From positions 568,501 through 632,500 of the forward strand of contig NC_047497.1 of assembly GCF_002079055.1 (NCBI RefSeq): a DNA stretch of 64,000 nucleotides. Reading direction: 5' to 3'. Source of the DNA: Saccharomyces paradoxus (lineage: Eukaryota; Ascomycota; Saccharomycetes; Saccharomycetales; Saccharomycetaceae). Shown here in pieces: positions 20,773-29,316 of this stretch. The notes under the pieces are model-generated. The model made no database searches, was not told the DNA's origin, and saw only the letters and a program-made list of their open reading frames with translations. How positions within the stretch are numbered: the stretch's first letter is position 1; each line of letters starts with the position of its first letter. The translations under genes were made by a program, and so were the position numbers.

Positions 20773-23004
20773 ATGTCTACTACCGCTGCCGATCATAACG
20801 CTACCAAATCTGTCCCACATGTACCTCAGACGTCCCGACGGTACAGGAACTCATATAATGGATTCGTGTACAATATCCATACGTGGCTCTATGATGTATC
20901 TGTATTTCTTTTTAATATTCTGTTCACTATTTTCTTCAGAGAAATTAAGATACGTGGGGCGTACAATGTTCCAGAAGTTGGGGTGCCTACCATTCTCGTG
21001 TGTGCCCCTCATGCAAATCAGTTCATCGACCCAGCCTTGGTAATGTCTCAAACTCGTTTGCTGAAGACGTCAGCGGGAAAGTCCCGGTCCAGAATGCCCT
21101 GCTTTGTCACTGCAGAGTCTAGCTTCAAGAAAAGATTCATCTCTCTATTTGGTCACGCTATGGGTGGTATCCCCGTACCTAGAATTCAGGACAACTTAAA
21201 GCCAGTGGATGAGAGTCTTGAGATTTACGCTCCGGACTTAAAGAACCACCCGGAAATTATAAAGGGTCGCTCTAAGAACCCGCATACCACTCCGGTGAAC
21301 TTCACAAAAAGGTTTTCTGTCAAGTCTTTACTTGGATTGCCCAACTACTTGAGTAACGCTCAAATTAAGGAAATTCCGGATGACGAAACAATAATCTTGT
21401 CCTCCCCCTTTAGAACGTCTAAATCAAAGGCGGTGGAGCTCTTGACTAATGGTACTAATTTTAAATATGCGGAGAAAATAGACAATACGGAAACTTTCCA
21501 GAGTGTTTTTGACCACTTGCATACGAAGGGCTGTGTAGGTATTTTCCCCGAAGGTGGTTCTCATGACCGTCCTTCGTTATTGCCCATCAAGGCAGGTGTT
21601 GCCATTATGGCTCTGGGCGCTGTAGCCGCCGACCCGAATATGAGAGTGGCGGTTGTGCCCTGTGGTTTGCATTATTTCCATAGAAATAAGTTCAGGTCTA
21701 GGGCTGTATTGGAATATGGTGAACCTATAATCGTAGATGGGAAATATGGCGAGATGTACAAAGACTCCCCCCGTGAGACCGTTTCCAAACTGTTAAAAAA
21801 GATCACGAATTCGCTGTTTTCCGTCACCGAAAATGCTCCAGATTACGATACTTTAATGGTCATTCAGGCTGCAAGAAGACTATATCAACCGGTAAAAGCC
21901 AGGCTTCCTCTGCCCGCTATTGTGGAAATCAACAGAAGACTACTTTTTGGTTATTCCAAATTTAAGGATGACCCAAGAATTATTCATTTAAAACAACTGG
22001 TTTATGACTATAACAGGAAATTAGATTTGGTGGGCTTGAAAGACCACCAAGTTATGCAATTGAAAACTACCAAATTAGAAGGCTTGAGATGTTTTGTAGT
22101 TTTGATTATTCGATTAATTAAGCTATCTGTTTTTGCTGCACTATCGTTACCAGGTTCCATTCTCTTCACTCCAATTTTCATTATTTGTCGTATATATTCT
22201 GAAAAGAAGGCCAAAGAGGGTTTGAAGAAATCATTGGTTAAGATCAAAGGTACCGATTTGTTAGCCACATGGAAGCTTATCGTGGCGCTAATATTGGCTC
22301 CAGTTCTATACGTCACCTACTCAATCTTATTGATTATCTTGGCGAGGAAGCAACACTATTGTCGCATTTGGCTTCCCTCCACTAACCCACTCATACAATT
22401 CGTCTATTTTTACGCATTATTGGTTTTCACTACATACTCCTCTTTGAAAACAGGTGAAATTGGTGTGGACCTTTTCAAATCTTTAAGGCCGCTTTTCGTT
22501 TCCATTGTTTACCCCGGTAAAAAGATCGAAGAGATTCAAACAACAAGAAAGAATTTAAGTTTGGAATTGACCGCTGTTTGTAACGATTTAGGGCCACTGG
22601 TCTTTCCTGATTACGATAAATTGGCGACTGAGATTTTCTCTAAAAGGGATGGCTATGATGTTTGTTCTGATACAGAGTCGTCTATAAGCCGTATGAGCGC
22701 TCAATCTAGAAGTCGTTCATCTTCTATACATTCTATTGGGTCACAAGCCTCTAACGCGCTATCAAGGGTGAATTCAAGAGGCTCATTGACCGATATTCCA
22801 ATTTTCTCTGATGCTAGGCAAGGTCAATGGAAAAGTGAAGGTGAAACTAGTGAGGACGAGGATGAATTTGATGAGAAAATTTCTGGGACTGTAGAAACCG
22901 CACAAAATTCCGATTCAAACAAGGAAAACAGTCGCGATACAGATATATCTTCGAAGATTGCTTCACTGGTGAGACAAAAAAGAGAACACGAAAAGAAGGA
23001 ATGA
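20773..23004 (+). CDS. GPT2: Glycerol-3-phosphate / dihydroxyacetone-phosphate sn-1 acyltransferase
   Basis: 743 residues. It catalyses the first acylation of glycerolipid synthesis in the ER and lipid droplets. The acyltransferase block I is HANQFID (His80, Asp86) and block III is FPEGGSHDRPSLLPIKAG (about 258-275). Membrane segments flank the domain: one at about 42-55 and a cluster at about 445-575 (e.g. VALILAPVLYVTYSILLIILA). The C-terminal 120 residues are Ser-rich and acidic (SSISRMSAQSRSRSSSIHS), a likely phosphorylation tail. Length equals the S. cerevisiae protein. Confidence 0.95.
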   Translation: MSTTAADHNATKSVPHVPQTSRRYRNSYNGFVYNIHTWLYDVSVFLFNILFTIFFREIKIRGAYNVPEVGVPTILVCAPHANQFIDPALVMSQTRLLKTSAGKSRSRMPCFVTAESSFKKRFISLFGHAMGGIPVPRIQDNLKPVDESLEIYAPDLKNHPEIIKGRSKNPHTTPVNFTKRFSVKSLLGLPNYLSNAQIKEIPDDETIILSSPFRTSKSKAVELLTNGTNFKYAEKIDNTETFQSVFDHLHTKGCVGIFPEGGSHDRPSLLPIKAGVAIMALGAVAADPNMRVAVVPCGLHYFHRNKFRSRAVLEYGEPIIVDGKYGEMYKDSPRETVSKLLKKITNSLFSVTENAPDYDTLMVIQAARRLYQPVKARLPLPAIVEINRRLLFGYSKFKDDPRIIHLKQLVYDYNRKLDLVGLKDHQVMQLKTTKLEGLRCFVVLIIRLIKLSVFAALSLPGSILFTPIFIICRIYSEKKAKEGLKKSLVKIKGTDLLATWKLIVALILAPVLYVTYSILLIILARKQHYCRIWLPSTNPLIQFVYFYALLVFTTYSSLKTGEIGVDLFKSLRPLFVSIVYPGKKIEEIQTTRKNLSLELTAVCNDLGPLVFPDYDKLATEIFSKRDGYDVCSDTESSISRMSAQSRSRSSSIHSIGSQASNALSRVNSRGSLTDIPIFSDARQGQWKSEGETSEDEDEFDEKISGTVETAQNSDSNKENSRDTDISSKIASLVRQKREHEKKE

Positions 23005-23173
23005 TTACAATTAAAAAATAAAAAATAGCATTTGGTAATGTTTGTACATAATATTATGAAAGTGACTACTGAAAAACATTAAAGGATAACATCTCTACGT
23101 AGGAAAAAAAATGTATACTTAAATAACGACAACAAAAATAACAAAAACTAGGATAAAAATGCTTACATGTCCA

Positions 23174-23755
23174 CTAATCTTCACCGATCGGTATTTCGTC
23201 CTTCAAAATTTTATTTAACTTGACCTTGATCTCCGTCTGAGAGTCGCCTCTCAAGATATCCGACACAAACCAGACATCACAATCCAACTGCACCATTTCA
23301 AGCGACCCCTTCAAAACACCACACAATATGTTGGAATACCAGAGCGATTTCATAGCGTCCATAGGCAACTCCACAAAATCAGCCAATGGATTTTCATCCA
23401 AGACTAATGAAAACGTGTCCTTATTGTGCGACCAGTTCGTTATATTGGGGGTGATGTTCAAAAATATCTTGAATGCACATTTACTTAGTACTTCACTTGT
23501 TTTCACTAAATTCTCACAGCGTGGCAACGCCGTCCTGGCCAAGAAATCCTCAATAAGTCTACACCCAATATTATAGCCCATGCTATACAAATGATCGTTC
23601 ACTTTGTTAAAGTCCCGCTCATTATCTTGACACAATTGTGCCACGATGGAACCATATGTTAGCGTAAATAGTTCTGTATTAATTTTTTCTGTCTTATTCT
23701 TCCAGATCTCTTCCCCCATGGCCTTTAAAGACCTCGATTGTGTGGTAGATACCAT
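23174..23755 (-). CDS. BET3: TRAPP complex core subunit
   Basis: 193 residues. Bet3 is the central longin-like/TRAPP-fold subunit of TRAPPI, II and III, the exchange factors for Ypt1 and tethers at the ER-Golgi and Golgi. Recognisable family sequence includes INTELFTLTYGSIVAQLCQD and MGYNIGCRLIEDFLART; the conserved acyl-site cysteine is Cys80 (LPRCENL). It converges with GPT2, 169 bases between stops. The start at 23755 gives exactly the known length. Confidence 0.95.
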   Translation of the reverse strand: MVSTTQSRSLKAMGEEIWKNKTEKINTELFTLTYGSIVAQLCQDNERDFNKVNDHLYSMGYNIGCRLIEDFLARTALPRCENLVKTSEVLSKCAFKIFLNITPNITNWSHNKDTFSLVLDENPLADFVELPMDAMKSLWYSNILCGVLKGSLEMVQLDCDVWFVSDILRGDSQTEIKVKLNKILKDEIPIGED

Positions 23756-23891
23756 TTTTTGGGCCAGTTTTGGTTGCCAATGAGTACTTAAGGTTTCTTA
23801 CTTTGTACTCCTACCTTTACATCTATGGGGTAGACCCTACTATGGTCACCTATCCTCTGTCATTATATTATGTTTCAATAGGTTACCAAAC

Positions 23892-23898
23892 CGGGTAA
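23892..23898 (+). promoter_or_regulatory. Reb1-type site (CGGGTAA) between BET3 and MET1
   Basis: Exact Reb1 core, 137 bases upstream of the BET3 ATG. It probably keeps the BET3 promoter nucleosome-free. Inferred from sequence only. Confidence 0.5.
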
Positions 23899-24194
23899 CT
23901 GATAACGTTTTTAAGTAAGCTCTCTTTTTGGCTTGAAGCCTCTCAGGTATTAAATTTCTTGAGCTCTGTTTTCAATGGTATGCAGGTATACGTGTATTTA
24001 TTTACGTTCAATACTTTTTCCAATTCACATTTTGTGAGTCTACATTTATGCTCATAATAGCGGAATCATCACAACAGTAATAGTAGGAAAACATATTTTC
24101 TGTTTACGGTAATTGTTTCTCGACCTCTTTTTTTACGGTACGTCAAACTTTTAATCACTTTTCACGTTTTTTTCTTTCAGGAAATACCACTATG

Positions 24195-24216
24195 CACGTG
24201 ACATTACAAATTGTGG
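24195..24216 (+). promoter_or_regulatory. Cbf1 plus Met31/32 composite upstream of MET1
   Basis: CACGTGA at 24195-24201 is the Cbf1/Met4/Met28 site. Seven bases on, AAATTGTGG matches the Met31/32 consensus AAACTGTGG at 8 of 9 positions. Both lie about 280 bases before the MET1 ATG and fit induction on sulfur limitation, because MET1 makes sirohaem for sulfite reductase. Confidence 0.75.
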
Positions 24217-24336
24217 TGAAAAAAGGTTCACATAATAAACTGTGAACGGACTCAAAATGAAATTTACTTCACTATGGATGAATCATCGCTAATAAACTTG
24301 CTAAAGAAGGTCGAATGTGCTAAAATCAAAAAAATG

Positions 24337-24340
<4 letters not shown>

Positions 24341-24368
<28 letters not shown>
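24341..24368. repeat. (AT)14 dinucleotide microsatellite
   Basis: Fourteen uninterrupted AT units, followed by a further CTATATATAATC. It lies about 120 bases upstream of the MET1 start. Such tracts are length-variable among strains and may influence promoter strength. Confidence 0.9.
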
Positions 24369-24370
<2 letters not shown>

Positions 24371-24490
24371 ATATATAATCTAATCGCATGTTTCTGCGAA
24401 GTTGCAGGCTTCTTTTAGAATTGCTCGGATATTCATACAAGTAAACAAGTACAGATAGAGTGATAGATAGACTAAGAAAAATTAAAAACA

Positions 24491-26263
24491 ATGGTACGAG
24501 ACTCAGTGACACTACATACATCACTGCCCTTAATTACTGCTGGTTTTGCTACTGATCAAGTTCATTTGCTTATTGGTACAGGGTCTACAGACTCGATTAG
24601 CGTTTGTAAGAATAGAATCCACTCTATTTTGAATGCTGGTGGTAATCCCATAGTAGTGAACCCCTCGTCACCAAGCCATACTAAACAACTACAATCGGAA
24701 TTTGGCAAGTTTGACAAATTCGAAATGATAGAAAGGGGGTTTAGGTTATCCGATTTAACTACTTTGGGGAGAGTCTTGGTGTGCAAAGTAGTGGATAGAG
24801 TATTTGTAGATCTACCTATAACACAAAGTCGCCTATGCGACGAGATCTTTTGGCAATGCCAAAAACTAAGAATTCCCATAAACACGTTCCACAAACCAGA
24901 GTTTTCTACCTTCAATATGATACCTACGTGGGTCGACCCAAAGGGAAGTGGTTTACAAATCTCAGTTACTACGAATGGGAACGGCTACATCTTGGCCAAC
25001 AGGATAAAAAGAGACATAATATCTCATTTACCTTCCAATATATCTGAGGTAGTAATAAATATGGGGTATTTAAAGGACCGTATTATAAACGAAGATCATA
25101 AGGCCTTGTTACAGGAAAAATACTACCAAACTGATATGTCATTACCTGGATTTGGCTACGGCTTAGACGAGGACGGTTGGGAGAGTCATAAGTTTAACAA
25201 GCTAATTCGTGAATTCGAAATGACTAGTAGGGAACAGAGACTTAAAAGAACTAGATGGTTATCTCAGATAATGGAGTATTACCCAATGAACAAGTTGAGT
25301 GACATCAAGTTAGAGGATTTCGATACATCATCTTCTTCAAGTAAGAAGGCAAAGCAGGAAACTGTTTCAGAGGGTGCAGTACCTCCTACAGACGAAAATA
25401 TTGAAAAGAGCACGCAACAACTGCAATTATCGGAAACCGAAAAAGAAGGCTCTAAAAAGCTAGGGAAAATTTCTCTGGTCGGAAGTGGTCCAGGCTCGGT
25501 GTCCATGCTGACAATAGGTGCATTACAAGAGATAAAGTCTGCGGATATAATTTTAGCAGACAAACTGGTTCCACAAACTATCTTGGATTTGATACCTTCA
25601 AAAACTGAAACCTTCATAGCCAAAAAATTTCCCGGTAATGCAGAACGGGCACAACAGGAACTACTAGCTAAGGGTCTAGAATCGTTGACTAATGGATTGA
25701 AAGTAGTCCGTTTGAAGCAAGGTGATCCATATATCTTTGGTCGTGGTGGTGAAGAGTTTAATTTCTTTAAAGATCACGGGTATACTCCAGTAGTTTTACC
25801 GGGTATAAGTTCCTCCTTAGCCTGTACTGTATTGGCACAGATACCCGCTACGCAACGTGATATTGCGGATCAAGTGCTCATATGTACTGGGACTGGGAGA
25901 AAAGGTGCTCTGCCCATGATTCCTGAATTTATTGAAAGCAGAACTACTGTTTTTCTAATGGCACTGCATCGCGCCAATGTCCTGATCACAGAATTATTGA
26001 AACACGGCTGGGATGGTGATGTCCCTGCTGCAATCGTCGAGAGAGGTTCGTGCCCTGATCAGCGTGTCACTAGGACTCTTCTTAAGTGGGTACCAGAAGT
26101 GGTAGAGGAGATTGGTTCAAGGCCCCCAGGTGTCTTGGTTGTAGGTAGGGCTGTGAATGCGTTGGCTGAAAAAGATCTATTGAATTTTGATAAATCAAGA
26201 AAATTTGTCATTGATGAAGGTTTTAGAGAATTTGAGGTTGATACGGATAGCCTATTTAAGTAA
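24491..26263 (+). CDS. MET1: S-adenosyl-L-methionine uroporphyrinogen III methyltransferase (sirohaem synthesis)
   Basis: 590 residues. The C-terminal half (about 315-560) is a tetrapyrrole methylase: GKISLVGSGPGSVSMLTIGALQEI at its start, then the GDPYIFGRGGEE signature (about 414-425) and PVVLPGISSS. It methylates uroporphyrinogen III twice to precorrin-2, the route to the sirohaem of sulfite reductase. The N-terminal half (1-270) resembles the Rossmann precorrin-2 dehydrogenase-type region found in fused bacterial CysG, but its catalytic capacity cannot be judged; in yeast Met8 performs dehydrogenation and chelation. A Ser/Glu-rich linker (276-310) joins the two. The upstream Cbf1 and Met31/32-like sites support sulfur control. 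Confidence 0.94.
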   Translation: MVRDSVTLHTSLPLITAGFATDQVHLLIGTGSTDSISVCKNRIHSILNAGGNPIVVNPSSPSHTKQLQSEFGKFDKFEMIERGFRLSDLTTLGRVLVCKVVDRVFVDLPITQSRLCDEIFWQCQKLRIPINTFHKPEFSTFNMIPTWVDPKGSGLQISVTTNGNGYILANRIKRDIISHLPSNISEVVINMGYLKDRIINEDHKALLQEKYYQTDMSLPGFGYGLDEDGWESHKFNKLIREFEMTSREQRLKRTRWLSQIMEYYPMNKLSDIKLEDFDTSSSSSKKAKQETVSEGAVPPTDENIEKSTQQLQLSETEKEGSKKLGKISLVGSGPGSVSMLTIGALQEIKSADIILADKLVPQTILDLIPSKTETFIAKKFPGNAERAQQELLAKGLESLTNGLKVVRLKQGDPYIFGRGGEEFNFFKDHGYTPVVLPGISSSLACTVLAQIPATQRDIADQVLICTGTGRKGALPMIPEFIESRTTVFLMALHRANVLITELLKHGWDGDVPAAIVERGSCPDQRVTRTLLKWVPEVVEEIGSRPPGVLVVGRAVNALAEKDLLNFDKSRKFVIDEGFREFEVDTDSLFK

Positions 26264-26448
26264 TATTAATTTGTATATAAAGACAAGATATATTCAACTA
26301 CTAATGTTAAAAAACTTTTACGGTTAGTCATGGATGCATTATTTTTCAGATTCATCATCACTGAATATTGAAGAAAAAGACATTCTGAGGCCCGAAAAGG
26401 TCCTCTTACGAAATCGCCAAGGACTGGCAAGCTAAAAGAACAGTGAGA

Positions 26449-27507
26449 ATGATTGGTAAACGGTTTTTCCAAACAGCTAGTAAAAAGATTGCTTTTGCAT
26501 TTGATATCGATGGGGTGTTATTTAGGGGCAAGAAGCCAATTGCTGGTGCTAGCGACGCATTAAAGCTGCTGAATCAAAATAAAATCCCATATATTTTACT
26601 CACCAATGGTGGGGGATTCTCTGAGAAGGCACGTACAGAGTTTATCTCGAGTAAATTGGACGTCGATGTATCACCTTTACAAATCATTCAGAGTCATACT
26701 CCCTACAAGTCCCTTGTTCACAAATATTCAAGGATCTTGGCCGTTGGTACACCTTCCGTGAGAGACGTTGCAGAAGGCTACGGATTTGAAGATGTTGTTC
26801 ACCAAACCGATATCGTGAGATATAATAGGGATATCACACCATTTAGTGGGCTGTCCGATGAACAAGTGATGGAGTATTCGAGAGATATTCCAGATATCAC
26901 GACTAAAAGATTCGATGCTGTCTTGGTATTTAATGATCCCCATGATTGGGCTGCCGATATACAAATCATCTCAGATGCAATCAATAGTGAAAACGGGATG
27001 TTAAATACTTTGAGAAATGAAAAGGGTGGCAAACCTTCCATTCCCATTTATTTTTCAAACCAAGATTTGCTATGGGCCAATCCTTATAAATTGAATAGAT
27101 TTGGACAAGGTGCTTTCCGCCTACTAGTTAGAAGGCTTTACTTTGAGCTAAATGGTGAGGCCTTGCAAGATTATACTTTGGGTAAACCCACAAAGTTAAC
27201 TTATGATTTTGCTCATCATGTTCTCATTGATTGGGAAAAAAGATTGACCGGGACGATAGATCAATCAATGAAGCAGAAGCTGCCACTTCTAGGCACGAAA
27301 CCTTCTACTTCGCCATTTCATTCGGTTTTTATGGTAGGTGATAACCCTGCAAGCGATATTATTGGAGCTCAAAATTACGGTTGGAACAGTTGCTTGGTGA
27401 AGACAGGTGTGTATAAGGAAGGTGATGACTTAAAGGAATGTAAGCCTACGCTGATTGTAAATGATGTATTTGATGCAGTGACTAAAACGTTAGAAAGGTA
27501 CGCATGA
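26449..27507 (+). CDS. YKR070W: HAD-superfamily hydrolase, CECR5-type, mitochondrial
   Basis: 352 residues from the ATG at 26449. A short basic leader (MIGKRFFQTASKK) suggests mitochondrial targeting. HAD motif I is FDIDGVLFRG (about 17-26) with the nucleophile aspartate and the acid/base aspartate two residues on. Motif II is LLTNGGG, and motif IV is MVGDNPASDIIGAQNYGW near 296-313. This is the class IIA, NagD/CECR5 subtype. The substrate is unknown and I do not assign one. Length equals the S. cerevisiae protein. Confidence 0.9.
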   Translation: MIGKRFFQTASKKIAFAFDIDGVLFRGKKPIAGASDALKLLNQNKIPYILLTNGGGFSEKARTEFISSKLDVDVSPLQIIQSHTPYKSLVHKYSRILAVGTPSVRDVAEGYGFEDVVHQTDIVRYNRDITPFSGLSDEQVMEYSRDIPDITTKRFDAVLVFNDPHDWAADIQIISDAINSENGMLNTLRNEKGGKPSIPIYFSNQDLLWANPYKLNRFGQGAFRLLVRRLYFELNGEALQDYTLGKPTKLTYDFAHHVLIDWEKRLTGTIDQSMKQKLPLLGTKPSTSPFHSVFMVGDNPASDIIGAQNYGWNSCLVKTGVYKEGDDLKECKPTLIVNDVFDAVTKTLERYA

Positions 27508-27821
27508 AAAACCACTTAAGCACACCTTCTTCTGCCTTTGAACAGTGTTGTTATGATAGATTTACTGATAGCGTAACTTCTTTTACAAAATATATGCAAT
27601 ATATATAACAAAGTTAAATAAGAGGTTTGGAAAATTGGCAATTTACAGTATAATGAACATACATGTTTTTCTTCTATTAAAAAAAAAAAAAAAAATACTG
27701 CCAACCCTTTTAAGTAAAAGTAGTAACTTACCAAAATCAATTGACCAATGCATCCGAAAAACCCAATTTCCACCAAAGTAGACCGATTGACGTCACTGAC
27801 TGAGATGAATATACATGGGCT
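27508..27821. other. YKR070W-DRE2 convergent 3' region
   Basis: 314 bp between two converging stops, so only 3' UTR and terminator function is expected. It contains a TATATAA-rich block (about 27590-27610) and an A17 homopolymer (27679-27695), which on the minus strand is a T17 tract downstream of YKR070W. Confidence 0.6.
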
Positions 27822-28868
27822 TTACAAGTCATCCGAAATACTATCCAAATTGATAGGTTGGCCAGGTTTGAAGGCAGGGAGACCCAAGTAAGGACAACCA
27901 CTACATCTAAAGGCATCCCCTAGAGAACAAGAGCCACAGCCGCCGACTTTCTTCCCATCGATGGTAAAATCAATTTCAGTTAACTCATCCTCGGTAAACT
28001 GGACAACTTTATCCTGTTGAGATCTAATATCATTTATTTCCCTTTCTTCCTGCTCTTTCATACCGCAGGTGCAATCTTTACAAGCTTTCTTCTTTTTAGT
28101 TTTGGACTTACCACATGTAATCATAGTAATCATTGGCTTATTAGAATCGTCTTCGTCGATTAAGTCTTCTTCTTCAATAGAATCATTGCCGATATCCACT
28201 TGGTCGAAATATTGAGCTTTGGAAGAGTCACTAGAGGAATCATCATCATCACTGTCCTCAATTAGGTCGTCTACAACTCTATGCACTTTTGGTTCAGCAG
28301 CCATCTCAAACCTAGGTGGTTTGAAGCCGTCTGTTCTCTTGACTATAGGTTCCTTTGTATCACCTGCTTTTTTGAATGAAGGCAGATTAGAAGTTGAGGA
28401 ACCAGCCTTTTTGAAAGCTGGGAGCGTGCTACCACTCTGCAGCTTAGTGCTGCTCATTTTCTTATTTTTCAACGGTATGGAAACAGTTCGGTTAAGCTTA
28501 GAAAAATCCTTTTTAATCCAGTAGTAAAATGGCTCGTTAACTATTTCAAAACCGTTAATCAATGCGTCTACTTTATAAATATCACTTAAACCCATTAGTG
28601 AGCCATTTGGTTTCAATGAGTCAGCTAAGACAGAAATTAACTTCTTCGGAAACTTGATATCAGTCAGGGCTTCTGGTGTCAAATATTGGATGGTTTCATA
28701 TTTGGCCTTCCCCAAATTTATGGACCCATCATTTAGTTTATTAATTAAAAACTGGTCCACAAACTTGACCTTCTTGAATGCAGCTTGAGCTTTAGTATCC
28801 TCCACTAGCTCTGGTGTTGTAGTCACTGCCGGATGTATTAGAAGTAAACCCGTTTTGTATTGCGACAT
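27822..28868 (-). CDS. DRE2: Anamorsin-family Fe-S protein of cytosolic iron-sulfur assembly
   Basis: 348 residues. Dre2 with the diflavin reductase Tah18 passes electrons early in cytosolic Fe-S cluster assembly. The N-terminal ~130 residues form an inactive methyltransferase-like domain, followed by a linker with paired FKKAGS repeats and an acidic stretch ([12 protein letters not shown]). The C-terminal CIAPIN1 domain has both cluster motifs: CKDCTCG, preceded by an upstream Cys in the TCGKSK segment, and [26 protein letters not shown] near the end. All expected cysteines are present. Length equals the S. cerevisiae protein. The gene is essential in yeast. Confidence 0.96.
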   Translation of the reverse strand: MSQYKTGLLLIHPAVTTTPELVEDTKAQAAFKKVKFVDQFLINKLNDGSINLGKAKYETIQYLTPEALTDIKFPKKLISVLADSLKPNGSLMGLSDIYKVDALINGFEIVNEPFYYWIKKDFSKLNRTVSIPLKNKKMSSTKLQSGSTLPAFKKAGSSTSNLPSFKKAGDTKEPIVKRTDGFKPPRFEMAAEPKVHRVVDDLIEDSDDDDSSSDSSKAQYFDQVDIGNDSIEEEDLIDEDDSNKPMITMITCGKSKTKKKKACKDCTCGMKEQEEREINDIRSQQDKVVQFTEDELTEIDFTIDGKKVGGCGSCSLGDAFRCSGCPYLGLPAFKPGQPINLDSISDDL

Positions 28869-29316
28869 CGATACTTTCGTTTGGAGAGGTATATACTGAG
28901 ATAAAATGCGGTGAAAGATCTTTGTCTGGGATACGTTTTAATATGTCATGAGGTTAAATGATTACTAATCATTTCTTTTTTTTTTATAGTCTTTTTTTTT
29001 CCAGAAGCTTTTGAATAGTATCGGACTTATTCCGGTACCGGGATATGCCAAATAATGAGAAAAGAACAGAATTTACTAAGGAATGAATGTATTAATGAAT
29101 TACTGAATTAACAAAATTTATGAATAAATAGCGGTTTATATGAAGAGCTCTGCGTACGCCAGTATGGCATTTATATACCTACTGCAAGTAGAAAAGGAAA
29201 AAATCGTGGCATTTTGTGAATATGCTGCGTGAATTTGCCCAATGAGTGTTTTTCCCGAAAATTACAAGACACAAAGAAAGTTGATGTGTAGAGTGTACTC
29301 GTAATTCATAGACTAT
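28869..29316. other. DRE2 promoter / SIS2 3' region
   Basis: 448-bp spacer between two tandem minus-strand genes. A T-rich tract lies at 28976-28999 and a 10-bp palindrome CCGGTACCGG near 29032-29041. I recognise no gene and no defined factor site. Confidence 0.4.

Larger units (their letters stand above)
23756..24490. other. BET3-MET1 divergent promoter region
   Basis: 735 bp with no gene. It holds a Reb1 core CGGGTAA (23892-23898), a Cbf1 site CACGTGA (24195-24201), a Met31/32-like AAATTGTGG (24208-24216) and an (AT)14 microsatellite (24341-24368) close to MET1 that could also act as its TATA region. The arrangement is that of a sulfur-regulon promoter. Confidence 0.65.

Noticed and set aside
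24000-24020. ARS-like match ATTTACGTTCA (10 of 11 of the consensus)
   Set aside because: One imperfect core match is expected by chance in AT-rich DNA and no supporting B elements were evident.
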